Of a stretch of 36,441 nucleotides of DNA, positions 1 through 7,253 are shown one piece after another. The notes under the pieces are model-generated. The model saw only the letters and a program-made list of their open reading frames with translations. It was not told where the DNA came from and searched no databases. Source of the DNA: an uncultured Eubacteriales bacterium (GTDB lineage: Bacteria; Bacillota; Clostridia; Peptostreptococcales; Anaerovoracaceae); NCBI GenBank assembly GCA_905206455.1, contig CAJLHL010000008.1:1-36441 (forward strand). The letters run 5' to 3'. The translations under genes and the position numbers were made by a program. How positions within the stretch are numbered: the first letter of the stretch is position 1; every line of letters starts with the position of its first letter.

Positions 1-1
1 G

Positions 2-1075
2 GATACGACAGAGCTGATGGCGGAGATGAAAAAACTCTCCGACAATATCTCCGCCCTCGACGAACAGGTAAAAGCGGTGCAGACGGAATTAAGAGAACTG
101 CTTCTCGGAATTCCCAATACTCCAAATCCGGAATCCCCTGTAGGCAAAGATGACTCCGACAACGTGGAGATCAGAAAATGGGGGGAACCGCGGACTTTCG
201 ATTTCGAACACAGAGCCCACTGGGATATCGGCACCGATCTGAACATTCTCGACTTCGACAGAGCCGCTAAGTTGTCCGGTGCGAGATTCACCGTATACAA
301 AGGACTCGGCGCAAGACTGGAGAGATCCCTGATCAACTTTATGCTCAATCTTCATACGGAGAAACAGGGATATGGTGAAATTCTTCCCCCGTTTATGGTG
401 GGAAGAGCGGCTATGACCGGAACGGGCCAGCTGCCGAAGTTCGAAGATGACATGTTTTATCTTCCGGACAAAGACGAATATCTGATCCCGACAGCGGAAG
501 TACCGGTGACAAATCTGAGGAGCGATGAGATTATCGACTTCGCAGAACTTCCAATCAATTACACCGCCTACACACCTTGTTTCCGCAAAGAAGCGGGTTC
601 TGCAGGCCGCGATACCAGAGGTCTCGTGAGACAGCACCAGTTCAACAAAGTCGAGATGGTAAAAATGGTAGCTCCGGAAACGTCTTACGATGAGCTGGAA
701 AAACTCACAAATGACGCCGAGGCTGTCCTTCAGGAGTTAAATCTCCCTTACAGAGTAATCGTTCTCTCCACAGGGGATACCGGTTTCAGCTCCGCTAAGA
801 CTTATGATATCGAAGTCTGGATGCCGAGTTACGGAAGATATGTGGAGATTTCCTCCTGCAGCAACTTTGAAGACTTTCAGGCAAGACGCGCCAACATCCG
901 CTTCAGACGGGAACCGAAAGCGAAACCGGAATTCGTCCATACGCTCAACGGCTCGGGACTGGCCGTAGGAAGAACTTTTGCGGCTATCCTCGAAAACTAT
1001 CAGAACGAAGACGGTTCTGTCACAATTCCGGAGGTTCTCAGACCTTATATGGGCACAGATAAGATCACAAAGTAG
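2..1075 (+). CDS. serS: Seryl-tRNA synthetase, 5' end cut by window
   Basis: Charges tRNA(Ser) (and tRNA(Sec) where present) with serine in the cytoplasm. The frame is open from base 2, so the gene begins to the left; the visible part covers the end of the N-terminal coiled-coil arm (about the first 35 residues, rich in K/E/L) and the whole class II catalytic core. Motif 2 is visible as FRKEAGSAGRDTRGLVRQHQ and motif 3 as GSGLAVGRTFAAILEN, followed by the usual SerS ending IPEVLRPYMG. The first ATG (base 17) lies inside the arm and is not the start, because SerS normally opens with an MLDIK-like segment that is absent. Stop is TAG. No clear terminator follows. I am very sure of the family. 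Confidence 0.97.
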   Translation, partial: DTTELMAEMKKLSDNISALDEQVKAVQTELRELLLGIPNTPNPESPVGKDDSDNVEIRKWGEPRTFDFEHRAHWDIGTDLNILDFDRAAKLSGARFTVYKGLGARLERSLINFMLNLHTEKQGYGEILPPFMVGRAAMTGTGQLPKFEDDMFYLPDKDEYLIPTAEVPVTNLRSDEIIDFAELPINYTAYTPCFRKEAGSAGRDTRGLVRQHQFNKVEMVKMVAPETSYDELEKLTNDAEAVLQELNLPYRVIVLSTGDTGFSSAKTYDIEVWMPSYGRYVEISSCSNFEDFQARRANIRFRREPKAKPEFVHTLNGSGLAVGRTFAAILENYQNEDGSVTIPEVLRPYMGTDKITK

Positions 1076-1236
1076 CGCAAAGTGCAATAAAATTTGGAAG
1101 GTATGAATCCCACGCCGTGAGACGATTACAGACTTTGTCCCGAAATAAAAATGACAGTGTCAAATGACATATGAAAAACGGAGGTCAAAGAAAAAGGCTC
1201 AAATGAACCTTGATCATTGCAGACGGAGGTCAGCAA

Positions 1237-1443
1237 ATGCCTTTAAAACTCAATATCGGCGATATCGTCGAGCTGAAAAAAAATCATCCCTGCGGAGGAA
1301 AAACCTTTGAAATTATGCGCGCTGGCATGGATTTCCGCATCCGCTGCCTGCAATGCGGTTCCCAGATGCGTCTTTCCCGTCCAAAACTGGAGAAAAGTGT
1401 CGTGCGCATAATATTTCCGAAAGAAAAAATTTCTCGGGACTGA
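1237..1443 (+). CDS. DUF951 family small protein
   Basis: A 68-residue protein of the DUF951 family, whose biochemical role I do not know. It has the family's sequence features: NIGDIVELKKNHPCGG near the start, then a C-x2-C pair (RIRCLQCGSQMRLSR) that could bind zinc, then a basic region. The start at 1237 is preferred over the upstream TTG at 1210 because GGAGGT at 1225-1230 sits six bases before it and because the family begins at this residue. In Bacillus the relative (yyzM) is also near the origin, which agrees with the rest of the window. A strong terminator follows at 1501. Confidence 0.88.
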   Translation: MPLKLNIGDIVELKKNHPCGGKTFEIMRAGMDFRIRCLQCGSQMRLSRPKLEKSVVRIIFPKEKISRD

Positions 1444-1500
1444 AGTTCCGAAGGACGGTATGAAAAAACAGAAATCTTTTCCTTTCCGCAGATCGAACGA

Positions 1501-1546
1501 GAAACCTGCTTATCAAAATTTTGATAAGCAGGTTTCTTTTTTCTCT
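1501..1546 (+). terminator. Rho-independent terminator after DUF951 gene
   Basis: Perfect inverted repeat: an 18-base arm at 1501-1518 is exactly complementary to 1519-1536, and a run of six T follows. The A4/T4 centre would open to form the loop. Confidence 0.92.
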
Positions 1547-1669
1547 TCTTTAATATTTCCAAAAAAACAGCCCATTTATGCCGAAAAAACCGGCATCGCT
1601 TTCTGTACAGGAGGACTCCAGTTTTTAGAAGAAATCACGGCAGAAACAGAGAACGCTCTTCTCCAACTG

Positions 1670-1711
1670 TGTGACAATATCACAGAAGACCTCTGAAAAA
1701 GCAGCTATAAT
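1670..1711 (+). promoter_or_regulatory. Candidate Crp/Fnr-dependent trxA promoter
   Basis: TGTGACAATATCACA (1670-1684) has the half-sites TGTGA and TCACA separated by five bases. A perfect TATAAT lies at 1706-1711 with no recognisable -35 box at the right distance. A start site near 1718 puts the palindrome centre (1677) at about -41, the position used by class II Crp/Fnr activators. A Crp/Fnr regulator lies two genes downstream. The five-base spacing differs from the six-base spacing of E. coli CRP, so this is a candidate only. Confidence 0.5.
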
Positions 1712-1797
1712 GAGCACATGAATAAAACAAAAGTAACAGAGGGCTGCTGAAAAAAGCGGCCGTAAGCGATAACCCACAAGAAGAGGAGGGCAAGAAC

Positions 1798-2103
1798 ATG
1801 TCTGCGATCCATATCAATAAAAACAACTTTCAGTCCGAAGTCATCAATTCCGATAAACCCGTTTTACTCGACTTCTGGGCTCCGTGGTGCGGTCCCTGCC
1901 GGATGGTCGGTCCGGTGCTCGAGGAAATCGCGGAGGAACATTCCGACATCAAAGTAGGAAAAATAAATGTAGACGAAGAACAGGAACTGGCTGCACAGTT
2001 TCAGATCATGAGCATTCCTACACTGATGGTCGTCAAAGATGGAAAAATCACGGAGAAAACCATGGGTGCGAGACCGAAAGCACAGATTCTCTCGATGCTC
2101 TAA
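1798..2103 (+). CDS. trxA: Thioredoxin
   Basis: Small cytoplasmic dithiol-disulfide oxidoreductase, 101 residues, close to the usual 105. The active site WCGPC is at residues 30-34 (Cys31, Cys34) after the typical LLDFWAPW strand, and the cis-proline loop SIPTLMV is present. The ribosome site GAGGAGGG lies about seven bases before the ATG. It is followed after 52 bases by a DsrE-like gene with its own ribosome site and no terminator between, so the two are probably one transcript. That pairing, together with the Crp/Fnr regulator convergent to it, suggests a role in sulfur or redox relay rather than only general disulfide reduction (inference). Confidence 0.96.
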   Translation: MSAIHINKNNFQSEVINSDKPVLLDFWAPWCGPCRMVGPVLEEIAEEHSDIKVGKINVDEEQELAAQFQIMSIPTLMVVKDGKITEKTMGARPKAQILSML

Positions 2104-2155
2104 GCAGCGTACAGCCGATATTTCCCTTTTCAATCTATGGAAGGAGCAGATCAAA

Positions 2156-2527
2156 ATGAAACAGACAGATTTTGTCGTTACCCTTTTTGAAGGAAAGGAA
2201 AACCCGAATAACCTGACGGTAGCGGTGGTCATGGGCGTCAACGCGCTGAAACAGGGACACAGCGCCAGCATCATCCTCATGGTAGAAGCCGTAGCGCTGG
2301 GCCAGCCCGGCGCCGTTCAGGGTGTGGATATCGGAGCGCCTTTCCCTGAGGCAGGCGGACAGGTAGAAGAATTTCTGAAGCTGGGCGGACAGGTATGCAT
2401 CTGCAATGCCTGTATGGAACATAATGGATTCAAAGCCGAACAGATGGACGAGAGATATGTGCTGATCAATGCGCCTGACGTAGTAAGCCTGCTGATGGGA
2501 GCAAAGGGCTCCCTGCAGATTACATAA
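2156..2527 (+). CDS. DsrE/DsrF-like sulfur-relay family protein
   Basis: A 123-residue protein of the DsrE superfamily, small alpha/beta proteins that carry sulfur on cysteine or act in redox relays. Visible features are the N-terminal strand FVVTLFEG, a Gly/Ala-rich central part, and a Cys cluster CICNACMEHNGF (Cys81, Cys83, Cys86) at the place where DsrE-like proteins carry their reactive cysteine. The start at 2156 is chosen because AAGGAG lies ten bases before it; the same frame stays open back into trxA, but that extension has no family similarity. Second gene of the likely trxA operon, followed by a strong terminator. The physiological partner is unknown; trxA is the obvious candidate for its reductant. 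Confidence 0.85.
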   Translation: MKQTDFVVTLFEGKENPNNLTVAVVMGVNALKQGHSASIILMVEAVALGQPGAVQGVDIGAPFPEAGGQVEEFLKLGGQVCICNACMEHNGFKAEQMDERYVLINAPDVVSLLMGAKGSLQIT

Positions 2528-2573
2528 CCTTCCAAAATCGGAGGGCAGTCATTCTGCCCCGTACGAAACAAAA

Positions 2574-2613
2574 CGACGCCGGATACTTGTAAAAACAGTA
2601 TCCGGCGTTGTTT
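2574..2613. terminator. Bidirectional terminator between dsrE-like gene and Crp/Fnr gene
   Basis: ACGCCGGATAC at 2576-2586 pairs perfectly with GTATCCGGCGT at 2598-2608. T-rich tracts follow on both strands, serving the convergent genes ending at 2527 and 2670. Confidence 0.85.
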
Positions 2614-2669
2614 ATCAAGCGAAAATCTTCCGAAAGAACGATCTCTACAGTGGTCTGGTACCGCTCAGT

Positions 2670-3329
2670 CTATTTTCCCGCCAGTTCTTCGAGCCTCTCC
2701 GTGTCCTTCAATTCCACCGTCCCCCGTGACAGACTTACCATACCTTCGCTTTGGAAGTAACGCAGCATTCGGGTTACCACCTCCCGGGCATTGCCCATGT
2801 GATTACCGATTATCTCATGGGTGATTTTCAGACAATCGGTCCCTTCAATAGAAGCTTCCTCCAACAAAAAAGAGGCCAAGCGCCTGTCAAAACTTTTCCA
2901 CATGATCTGTTCGATGAGCCACATGACTTCGGAAAACCGTGAAGCCATAATCTCATTAGTATAGTTGGCCAGCGGCGCCGACCGCTCCATCACTTCCTGG
3001 TAAACCTTCGGCGGAATGACCCAAAACCGCGAATCTTTCTCCGCTTCAATAATGATATCAAACTGTATGCTGCGCATAATACAGGAGGCGGTGAAAAGGC
3101 AGATATCCCATTCGAACAACCGGTAAATGGTAATTTCCCTCCCCTCATCGGAAAGAATATACGCCCGAAGCTGTCCCGAACAGATGAGCAAAAAACCCAG
3201 ACAATCTGCAGATCCGCTGTGGATGACCGTCCCTCTCTTAATGTCCTGGCAGACGGCAGACCCAGAAAGCGCCGACCGCTGTTGCGCCGTAAGTTGTTCC
3301 CACATCGGAAAATATCTCGAAATATCCAT
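2670..3329 (-). CDS. Crp/Fnr family transcriptional regulator
   Basis: A 219-residue regulator with an N-terminal cyclic-nucleotide-type beta-roll, a long dimer helix and a C-terminal winged helix. The recognition helix contains NAREVVTRMLRYF, the same R-E-x3-R spacing that E. coli CRP uses to read TGTGA. No N-terminal Fe-S cysteine cluster like that of Fnr is seen, so the effector is unknown. The start at 3329 is chosen because AGGAGGTG lies eight bases before it; the longer frame starting at 3353 would overlap the promoter's own -10 region. It belongs to the clostridial group with signatures FTASC and FDRRLASFLLEE. It is convergent with trxA-dsrE, and a matching palindrome lies before trxA, so I infer that it controls them. 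Stop is TAG. Confidence 0.9.
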   Translation of the reverse strand: MDISRYFPMWEQLTAQQRSALSGSAVCQDIKRGTVIHSGSADCLGFLLICSGQLRAYILSDEGREITIYRLFEWDICLFTASCIMRSIQFDIIIEAEKDSRFWVIPPKVYQEVMERSAPLANYTNEIMASRFSEVMWLIEQIMWKSFDRRLASFLLEEASIEGTDCLKITHEIIGNHMGNAREVVTRMLRYFQSEGMVSLSRGTVELKDTERLEELAGK

Positions 3330-3356
3330 TTCCGCCGCACCTCCTAAACGCATTTC

Positions 3357-3385
3357 ATTATAGGATACGCGCAGATATCTGTCAA
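3357..3385 (-). promoter_or_regulatory. Near-consensus sigma-A promoter of the Crp/Fnr gene
   Basis: On the minus strand: TTGACA (3385-3380), exactly 17 bases, TATAAT (3362-3357). Transcription should start near 3350, giving a leader of about 20 bases. The spacer contains the perfect palindrome CAGATATCTG (3372-3381), a possible operator. Confidence 0.9.
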
Positions 3386-3460
3386 TTATCTGCCCGCAGG
3401 CATCTCGATTCTCTCACTAAAATACCCCCGATGCAGAAATTTCTGTACGACATCTTTTCC

Positions 3461-4435
3461 TCACTGTCTGACACTGAGATTCGTTCCGTCGCTGACCGCC
3501 TGCACGACGCCGTCTCCTGTAGTGAATACCTGCGCTCCGCCTTCTTCCAATGCCTCGATAATGTCATCGTCAGGACCGTCTGACTTATCATCCCTGTCCG
3601 CGCAGATAACCGCATATCTCGGATCCACCGCCTGAAAAAGTTCCGATGAATTTCTTTCCCGATGGCCGTGATGCGGTACTTTCAGCAGATCTGACTTCAA
3701 ATCCGGAATCTGCGTCAGGATCTCATCGATTCGGTCCCGCTCCGCATCGCCGGCCAAAAACATCCGGACGTCACCGTGCTGTACTGTCGTGACCAAAGAC
3801 CGATTATTATCCTTATCTCTGCTGTACTCTAATTTTTCCGGAGGATAAATCGTAAATACCACATCTTCCATGATAACCGTCAGATTATCCTTGACTGTCA
3901 CAGGGTGGAGATCTTCCTTCTGAAGAGTCTCTTCATAACGGAGATAAGGTTTTGAATCCTCCTCCTTCGCACTGTAATCCGGCTGATAAATCATCCCTAT
4001 CTCATATTTCTCCAGAAGCGCGGCCGCTCCGCCGACGTGATCCTTATCGAAATGGGTGAGGATCAGATGATCGATCCGCTCTACACCGATAGAATCCAAA
4101 TACGCCAAAACGGTTTCCGCTGTTTCCTGATAGCCCGTATCGACGACGGTCACCTGCGAATCGCTGCGGATTACGGTACAGTCTGCCTTGCCGATATCGA
4201 GAAAATCGGCTTCCATCCGTCCGCTTACGTCGATTACAGCGGCCGCGCCCTTTGCATCCTGCTGATTCTGCTCTGCCTGCCGTTCTTCCGCTGCAGACAG
4301 TTCCGCATCGCATCCGGTCAGCGCAAATACCGCTCCGCAGATCATGAGACAGACTGCCGTCACTACCGCCGTCCAATCGGTAAATTTCCCGAAACTTATC
4401 GCTCCTCTTCTTTTCCTGAAATTCGATTTCATCAT
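3461..4435 (-). CDS. ComEC/Rec2-like metallo-beta-lactamase-fold lipoprotein
   Basis: A 324-residue secreted, membrane-anchored hydrolase. Residues 20-42 form a lipoprotein signal ending in the lipobox ALTGC (Cys42). The mature part has the metallo-beta-lactamase fold: DVVDTGYQ-like strand (TVVDTGYQE), the metal motif LILTHFDKDHVGGAAAL, FLAGDAERD, and VPHHGHRERNSSELF. These match the C-terminal domain of ComEC and free-standing relatives, but there are no transmembrane channel segments, so this is not a competence channel. Substrate unknown; an extracellular nuclease or phosphodiesterase is possible. AGGAGG lies five bases before the first of two adjacent ATG codons. It reads towards the Crp/Fnr gene with no clear terminator between. 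Confidence 0.85.
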   Translation of the reverse strand: MMKSNFRKRRGAISFGKFTDWTAVVTAVCLMICGAVFALTGCDAELSAAEERQAEQNQQDAKGAAAVIDVSGRMEADFLDIGKADCTVIRSDSQVTVVDTGYQETAETVLAYLDSIGVERIDHLILTHFDKDHVGGAAALLEKYEIGMIYQPDYSAKEEDSKPYLRYEETLQKEDLHPVTVKDNLTVIMEDVVFTIYPPEKLEYSRDKDNNRSLVTTVQHGDVRMFLAGDAERDRIDEILTQIPDLKSDLLKVPHHGHRERNSSELFQAVDPRYAVICADRDDKSDGPDDDIIEALEEGGAQVFTTGDGVVQAVSDGTNLSVRQ

Positions 4436-4854
4436 TCTTTCCTCCTGCAGGACCTTAAATCTTTTTCAGACAAGACACACCGTTTTCGCCGTAAAAATAC
4501 CAACTTTCTTCCGCCCTGCCAAAGAAAAAATTTTTACCCGTCCTAAGCGGCATTCTGTCTGAATGACTGCTTCTTCCTTATAACTATAACTGTGTTCTTC
4601 TGTATTAAGTATCCTGAAAACCGCTGTCGTTTATGCATATTACCGCGTTCTTCCCGTAAAAATAAGAAATTATCATTCTATCGCAATTTGCGGTGTGATA
4701 AGATAAATATGAAAGAGTTCCGGTATCTCCCGTCTTCAAAACCGGCGGGCCTCACAAAACACAACGAGAAACTGCAGCTCATTGAAATATTACCATATGA
4801 AACTGAAATTCAGCATAAAGAATCTGTCCGACTCGAAAGGGGAATGCATCTACA
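4436..4854. other. Divergent intergenic region and moeA leader
   Basis: No accepted gene. A plausible plus-strand promoter is TTCTAT (4676-4681), 17 bases, TAAGAT (4699-4704), which would give moeA a leader of roughly 145 bases. An open frame ending at 4858 overlaps the moeA start codon as ATGA; its inner ATG at 4709 encodes 49 codons but lies at the predicted transcription start and has no ribosome site, so I list it only as a possibility. Confidence 0.45.
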
Positions 4855-6075
4855 ATGAAGGAGAATGTAAAATCTGTGACTGAAAACCTTACAAAAGAAG
4901 AAATTTTGCAGCGTCTTTTTGAAAAATGGCAGCCGCAGGTGCAGACAGAGATCATACCGGCAGTGGAATCCTATGGCAGAATTCCGGCAGAAGATCAGAC
5001 AGTTCAGTATAATCTGCCAGTCGTACGCGCTGCTTCGATGGACGGGATCGCTGTAGATTCCCGGCGATTTGCCGGCGGCCTTCCCGACACTTCCTCCTGG
5101 CGGTCCGGCGTCGATTATGTCCGCGCCGATACCGGAGATGATTTTGACGATGCTTTCGACAGCGTCATAAGAATCGAAGATATCGACCTGCACAAAGACG
5201 GGTCGGTCTCTATCCATCTTCCGGAAGAGACCCCCTTCCAGCGCGGGATGAATGTGAGATCCGCCGGATCCACCATGAGAAAAGGAGAAACCATCGTCAG
5301 CGCCGGACAGACGATCACAGCTCTGGACCTGGCTTCTCTGCTCTCCGGAGGGATTACGGAACTCGCCGTCATCAAAAAACCGATCGTCGGTTTTATTCCC
5401 ACCGGAAGCGAGCTCATCCCGCCCGGCACACCGCCGCAGCGGGGGCAGAATATCGAATCCAATGCAATTCTCGCATCTCATCTAATCAGCGAAATAGGGG
5501 GAGAACCGCTCTGCTATCCTATCGCAAAAGATGTGAAACACGAACTGAGAGAGGTGCTCCGGCAGGCGCTGGATGAATGTGACATTGTCATTATCAACGG
5601 AGGATCCTCCAAAGGTCTGGAAGACTACAACACAAAAATTATCAGTGAATACGGTGAAATGATAAGCCACTGGGTAAAAGCCGCCCCGGGGCGGCCCTTC
5701 GGTATGGCCATAGCGGAAAACAGGCCTCTGATCAATCTTTCCGGCCCTCCGGCAGCTGCGTTCTACGGCTTAGAATGGTGCCTGCGTCCCGTAATCGCCA
5801 GAGCTATGAACCTACCCGAAAGACAGCGTCCTGTCATCTCTGTATTTCTCACGGAAGATATCCATGCGCCGGGAGCTATCGAATTTCTCTGCATGCTGAA
5901 CCTCACAAAAAACGAGGACGGCACATGGAACGCTTCTCGTACAAATGCACGAAATTCCGGAAAACCGCCTCTGTCGGGCGACGCCATGCTCGTCACCCGT
6001 CTGGGAGTCACCCTGTACCGCGCCGGACAAACGGTGGACGTTGAACTTCTGCGTCCCCTGGAGGATATCCGTTAA
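4855..6075 (+). CDS. moeA: MoeA-like molybdopterin molybdenumtransferase
   Basis: Inserts molybdate into adenylylated molybdopterin in the last step of molybdenum cofactor synthesis. The 406-residue length matches MoeA. In order: an N-terminal segment with VRAASMDGIAVDS (the family's SxMDG(Y/F)A motif), a beta domain, the central MPT-binding domain with GFIPTGSEL and VIINGGSSKGLEDYN, and a C-terminal beta domain. The glycine loop GGSSKG replaces the GGVSVG of E. coli MoeA, and NLSGPPAAAF replaces GLPGNPVSA, so this is the diverged clostridial branch rather than the standard enzyme. No other moa/mob genes are nearby. AAAGGGG lies about 11 bases before the ATG, a rather long spacing. A specialised role for the molybdenum enzymes of anaerobes is possible. 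Confidence 0.85.
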   Translation: MKENVKSVTENLTKEEILQRLFEKWQPQVQTEIIPAVESYGRIPAEDQTVQYNLPVVRAASMDGIAVDSRRFAGGLPDTSSWRSGVDYVRADTGDDFDDAFDSVIRIEDIDLHKDGSVSIHLPEETPFQRGMNVRSAGSTMRKGETIVSAGQTITALDLASLLSGGITELAVIKKPIVGFIPTGSELIPPGTPPQRGQNIESNAILASHLISEIGGEPLCYPIAKDVKHELREVLRQALDECDIVIINGGSSKGLEDYNTKIISEYGEMISHWVKAAPGRPFGMAIAENRPLINLSGPPAAAFYGLEWCLRPVIARAMNLPERQRPVISVFLTEDIHAPGAIEFLCMLNLTKNEDGTWNASRTNARNSGKPPLSGDAMLVTRLGVTLYRAGQTVDVELLRPLEDIR

Positions 6076-6110
6076 GCGGGAAGATCCCGGAAACTGACGG
6101 TAATATTTTT

Positions 6111-6159
6111 CATATGTACAAAAATAATAATTGTGCATATGCCTATAGACGTGTAAAAT
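6111..6159 (+). promoter_or_regulatory. ppaC promoter overlapped by an inverted repeat
   Basis: TTGTGC (6131-6136), 17 bases, TAAAAT (6154-6159). CATATGTACAA (6111-6121) and TTGTGCATATG (6131-6141) form an inverted repeat with 10 of 11 positions matching; the right arm covers the -35 box, which is the usual layout of a repressor operator. Confidence 0.65.
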
Positions 6160-6202
6160 TAGCTTAGAATGAAACGTACGCAACAGACAGGAGGAAGATA
6201 CT

Positions 6203-7141
6203 TTGAGCAACAACACCGTTTATGTCATCGGTCACAAAAATCCGGATACAGATTCCATCTGCTCCGCGATAGGCTACGCCGCATTTAAGAATACAGAAAA
6301 TACCGCAGATGTCGCCTATATCCCGAAAAGAGCCGGTTCGATGAATCCCGAAACAGAATTCGTACTCAGCCGCTTCGGTATCGAAGCGCCCGAACTTCTC
6401 GAAAATGCTGCGGGAGAAACTGTAATTCTCGTAGACCACAACGAAATCGCACAGGCTGCCGATAATATCATGGATGGAAAAATTCTCGGTATTCTCGACC
6501 ATCACAAGCTCGGCGATATACAGACAGCGGAACCTCTCTACATCCGTATGATGCCGGTAGGCTGTACCGCAACGATCGTATACCTTCATTACCAGGAAGC
6601 CGGCCTGCAGCCGGAAAAGAACATCGCGGGAATTCTCTGTTCCGCAATTCTCTCCGACACCTTGGCGTTCCGTTCTCCGACCTGCACAGATCAGGACCGG
6701 ACGGCAGCGGAATCTCTGGCGGAGCTTGCAGGTATCGAAGATATTCAGGCATATGCAAAAGAAATGTTCAAAGCGGGAAGCAATCTTCTGGAAAAAGAAC
6801 CGGAAGAGATTTTCCATATGGATTATAAAAAATTCAGCGCAGGCGGCACTACTTTCGGTGTGGGTCAGGTGACCTCTATGGACGCGGACGAGCTGAGCGA
6901 ATTAAAATCCCGCATGACGTCGTATATGCACGATACCTTCGAAGAACACGGCGTGGACATGATCTTCTTTATGCTTACGGATATTCTCGATGAATCCACC
7001 GATCTGATCTTTGCGGGCCAAGGTGCGGAAGAAGCGGCGGCAAAGGCATTCACATCTTCGGAAGACGACAGAATGTATCTGAAAGGCTGCGTATCCCGCA
7101 AAAAGCAGATCATTCCTCAGCTTACCGAAGCTCTTTCCTGA
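6203..7141 (+). CDS. ppaC: Manganese-dependent (family II) inorganic pyrophosphatase
   Basis: Hydrolyses pyrophosphate to phosphate in the cytoplasm. The 312 residues match family II enzymes. The DHH-family metal site is visible: IGHKNPDTDSICSA near the N-terminus, VDHNE, then LDHHKLGD, and AILSDTLAF; the C-terminal domain carries the substrate-binding SRKKQ. No CBS or DRTGG regulatory insert is present, so it is the short, unregulated form. The start is TTG at 6203, supported by AGGAGGAAG eight to ten bases upstream and by direct entry into the conserved N-terminus (SNNTVYVIGHKNPD). It has its own promoter and terminator, so it is monocistronic. Confidence 0.97.
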   Translation: MSNNTVYVIGHKNPDTDSICSAIGYAAFKNTENTADVAYIPKRAGSMNPETEFVLSRFGIEAPELLENAAGETVILVDHNEIAQAADNIMDGKILGILDHHKLGDIQTAEPLYIRMMPVGCTATIVYLHYQEAGLQPEKNIAGILCSAILSDTLAFRSPTCTDQDRTAAESLAELAGIEDIQAYAKEMFKAGSNLLEKEPEEIFHMDYKKFSAGGTTFGVGQVTSMDADELSELKSRMTSYMHDTFEEHGVDMIFFMLTDILDESTDLIFAGQGAEEAAAKAFTSSEDDRMYLKGCVSRKKQIIPQLTEALS

Positions 7142-7206
7142 CGAATACATTTTGCTCTCTTAATCACCGGATGAAAACATTGGCATTTCTTCCGGAATTA
7201 CAAATT

Positions 7207-7236
7207 AAGGCATCCGGATTTCGGATGCCTTTTCTA
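7207..7236 (+). terminator. Terminator after ppaC
   Basis: AAGGCATCCG (7207-7216) pairs with CGGATGCCTT (7222-7231) around a five-base loop, followed by a T-rich tract. Confidence 0.88.
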
Positions 7237-7253
7237 TTTCTCTTTTTTCAACT

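Larger units (their letters stand above)
1444..1797. other. Intergenic region between DUF951 gene and trxA
   Basis: No convincing gene. It holds the DUF951 terminator (1501-1545), a Crp-like palindrome (1670-1684), a TATAAT box (1706-1711) and the trxA ribosome site. A 78-codon frame at 1460-1696 runs straight through the terminator hairpin and has no ribosome site, so I do not accept it. Confidence 0.7.

Noticed and set aside
1460..1696. 78-codon frame after the DUF951 gene
   Set aside because: It runs through a perfect terminator hairpin and lacks a ribosome site.
4719..4755. Sequence around CTTCAAAACCGG that resembles a selenocysteine-tRNA anticodon arm
   Set aside because: The stem has a mismatch, and no T-arm or acceptor stem follows, so it is not a tRNA gene.
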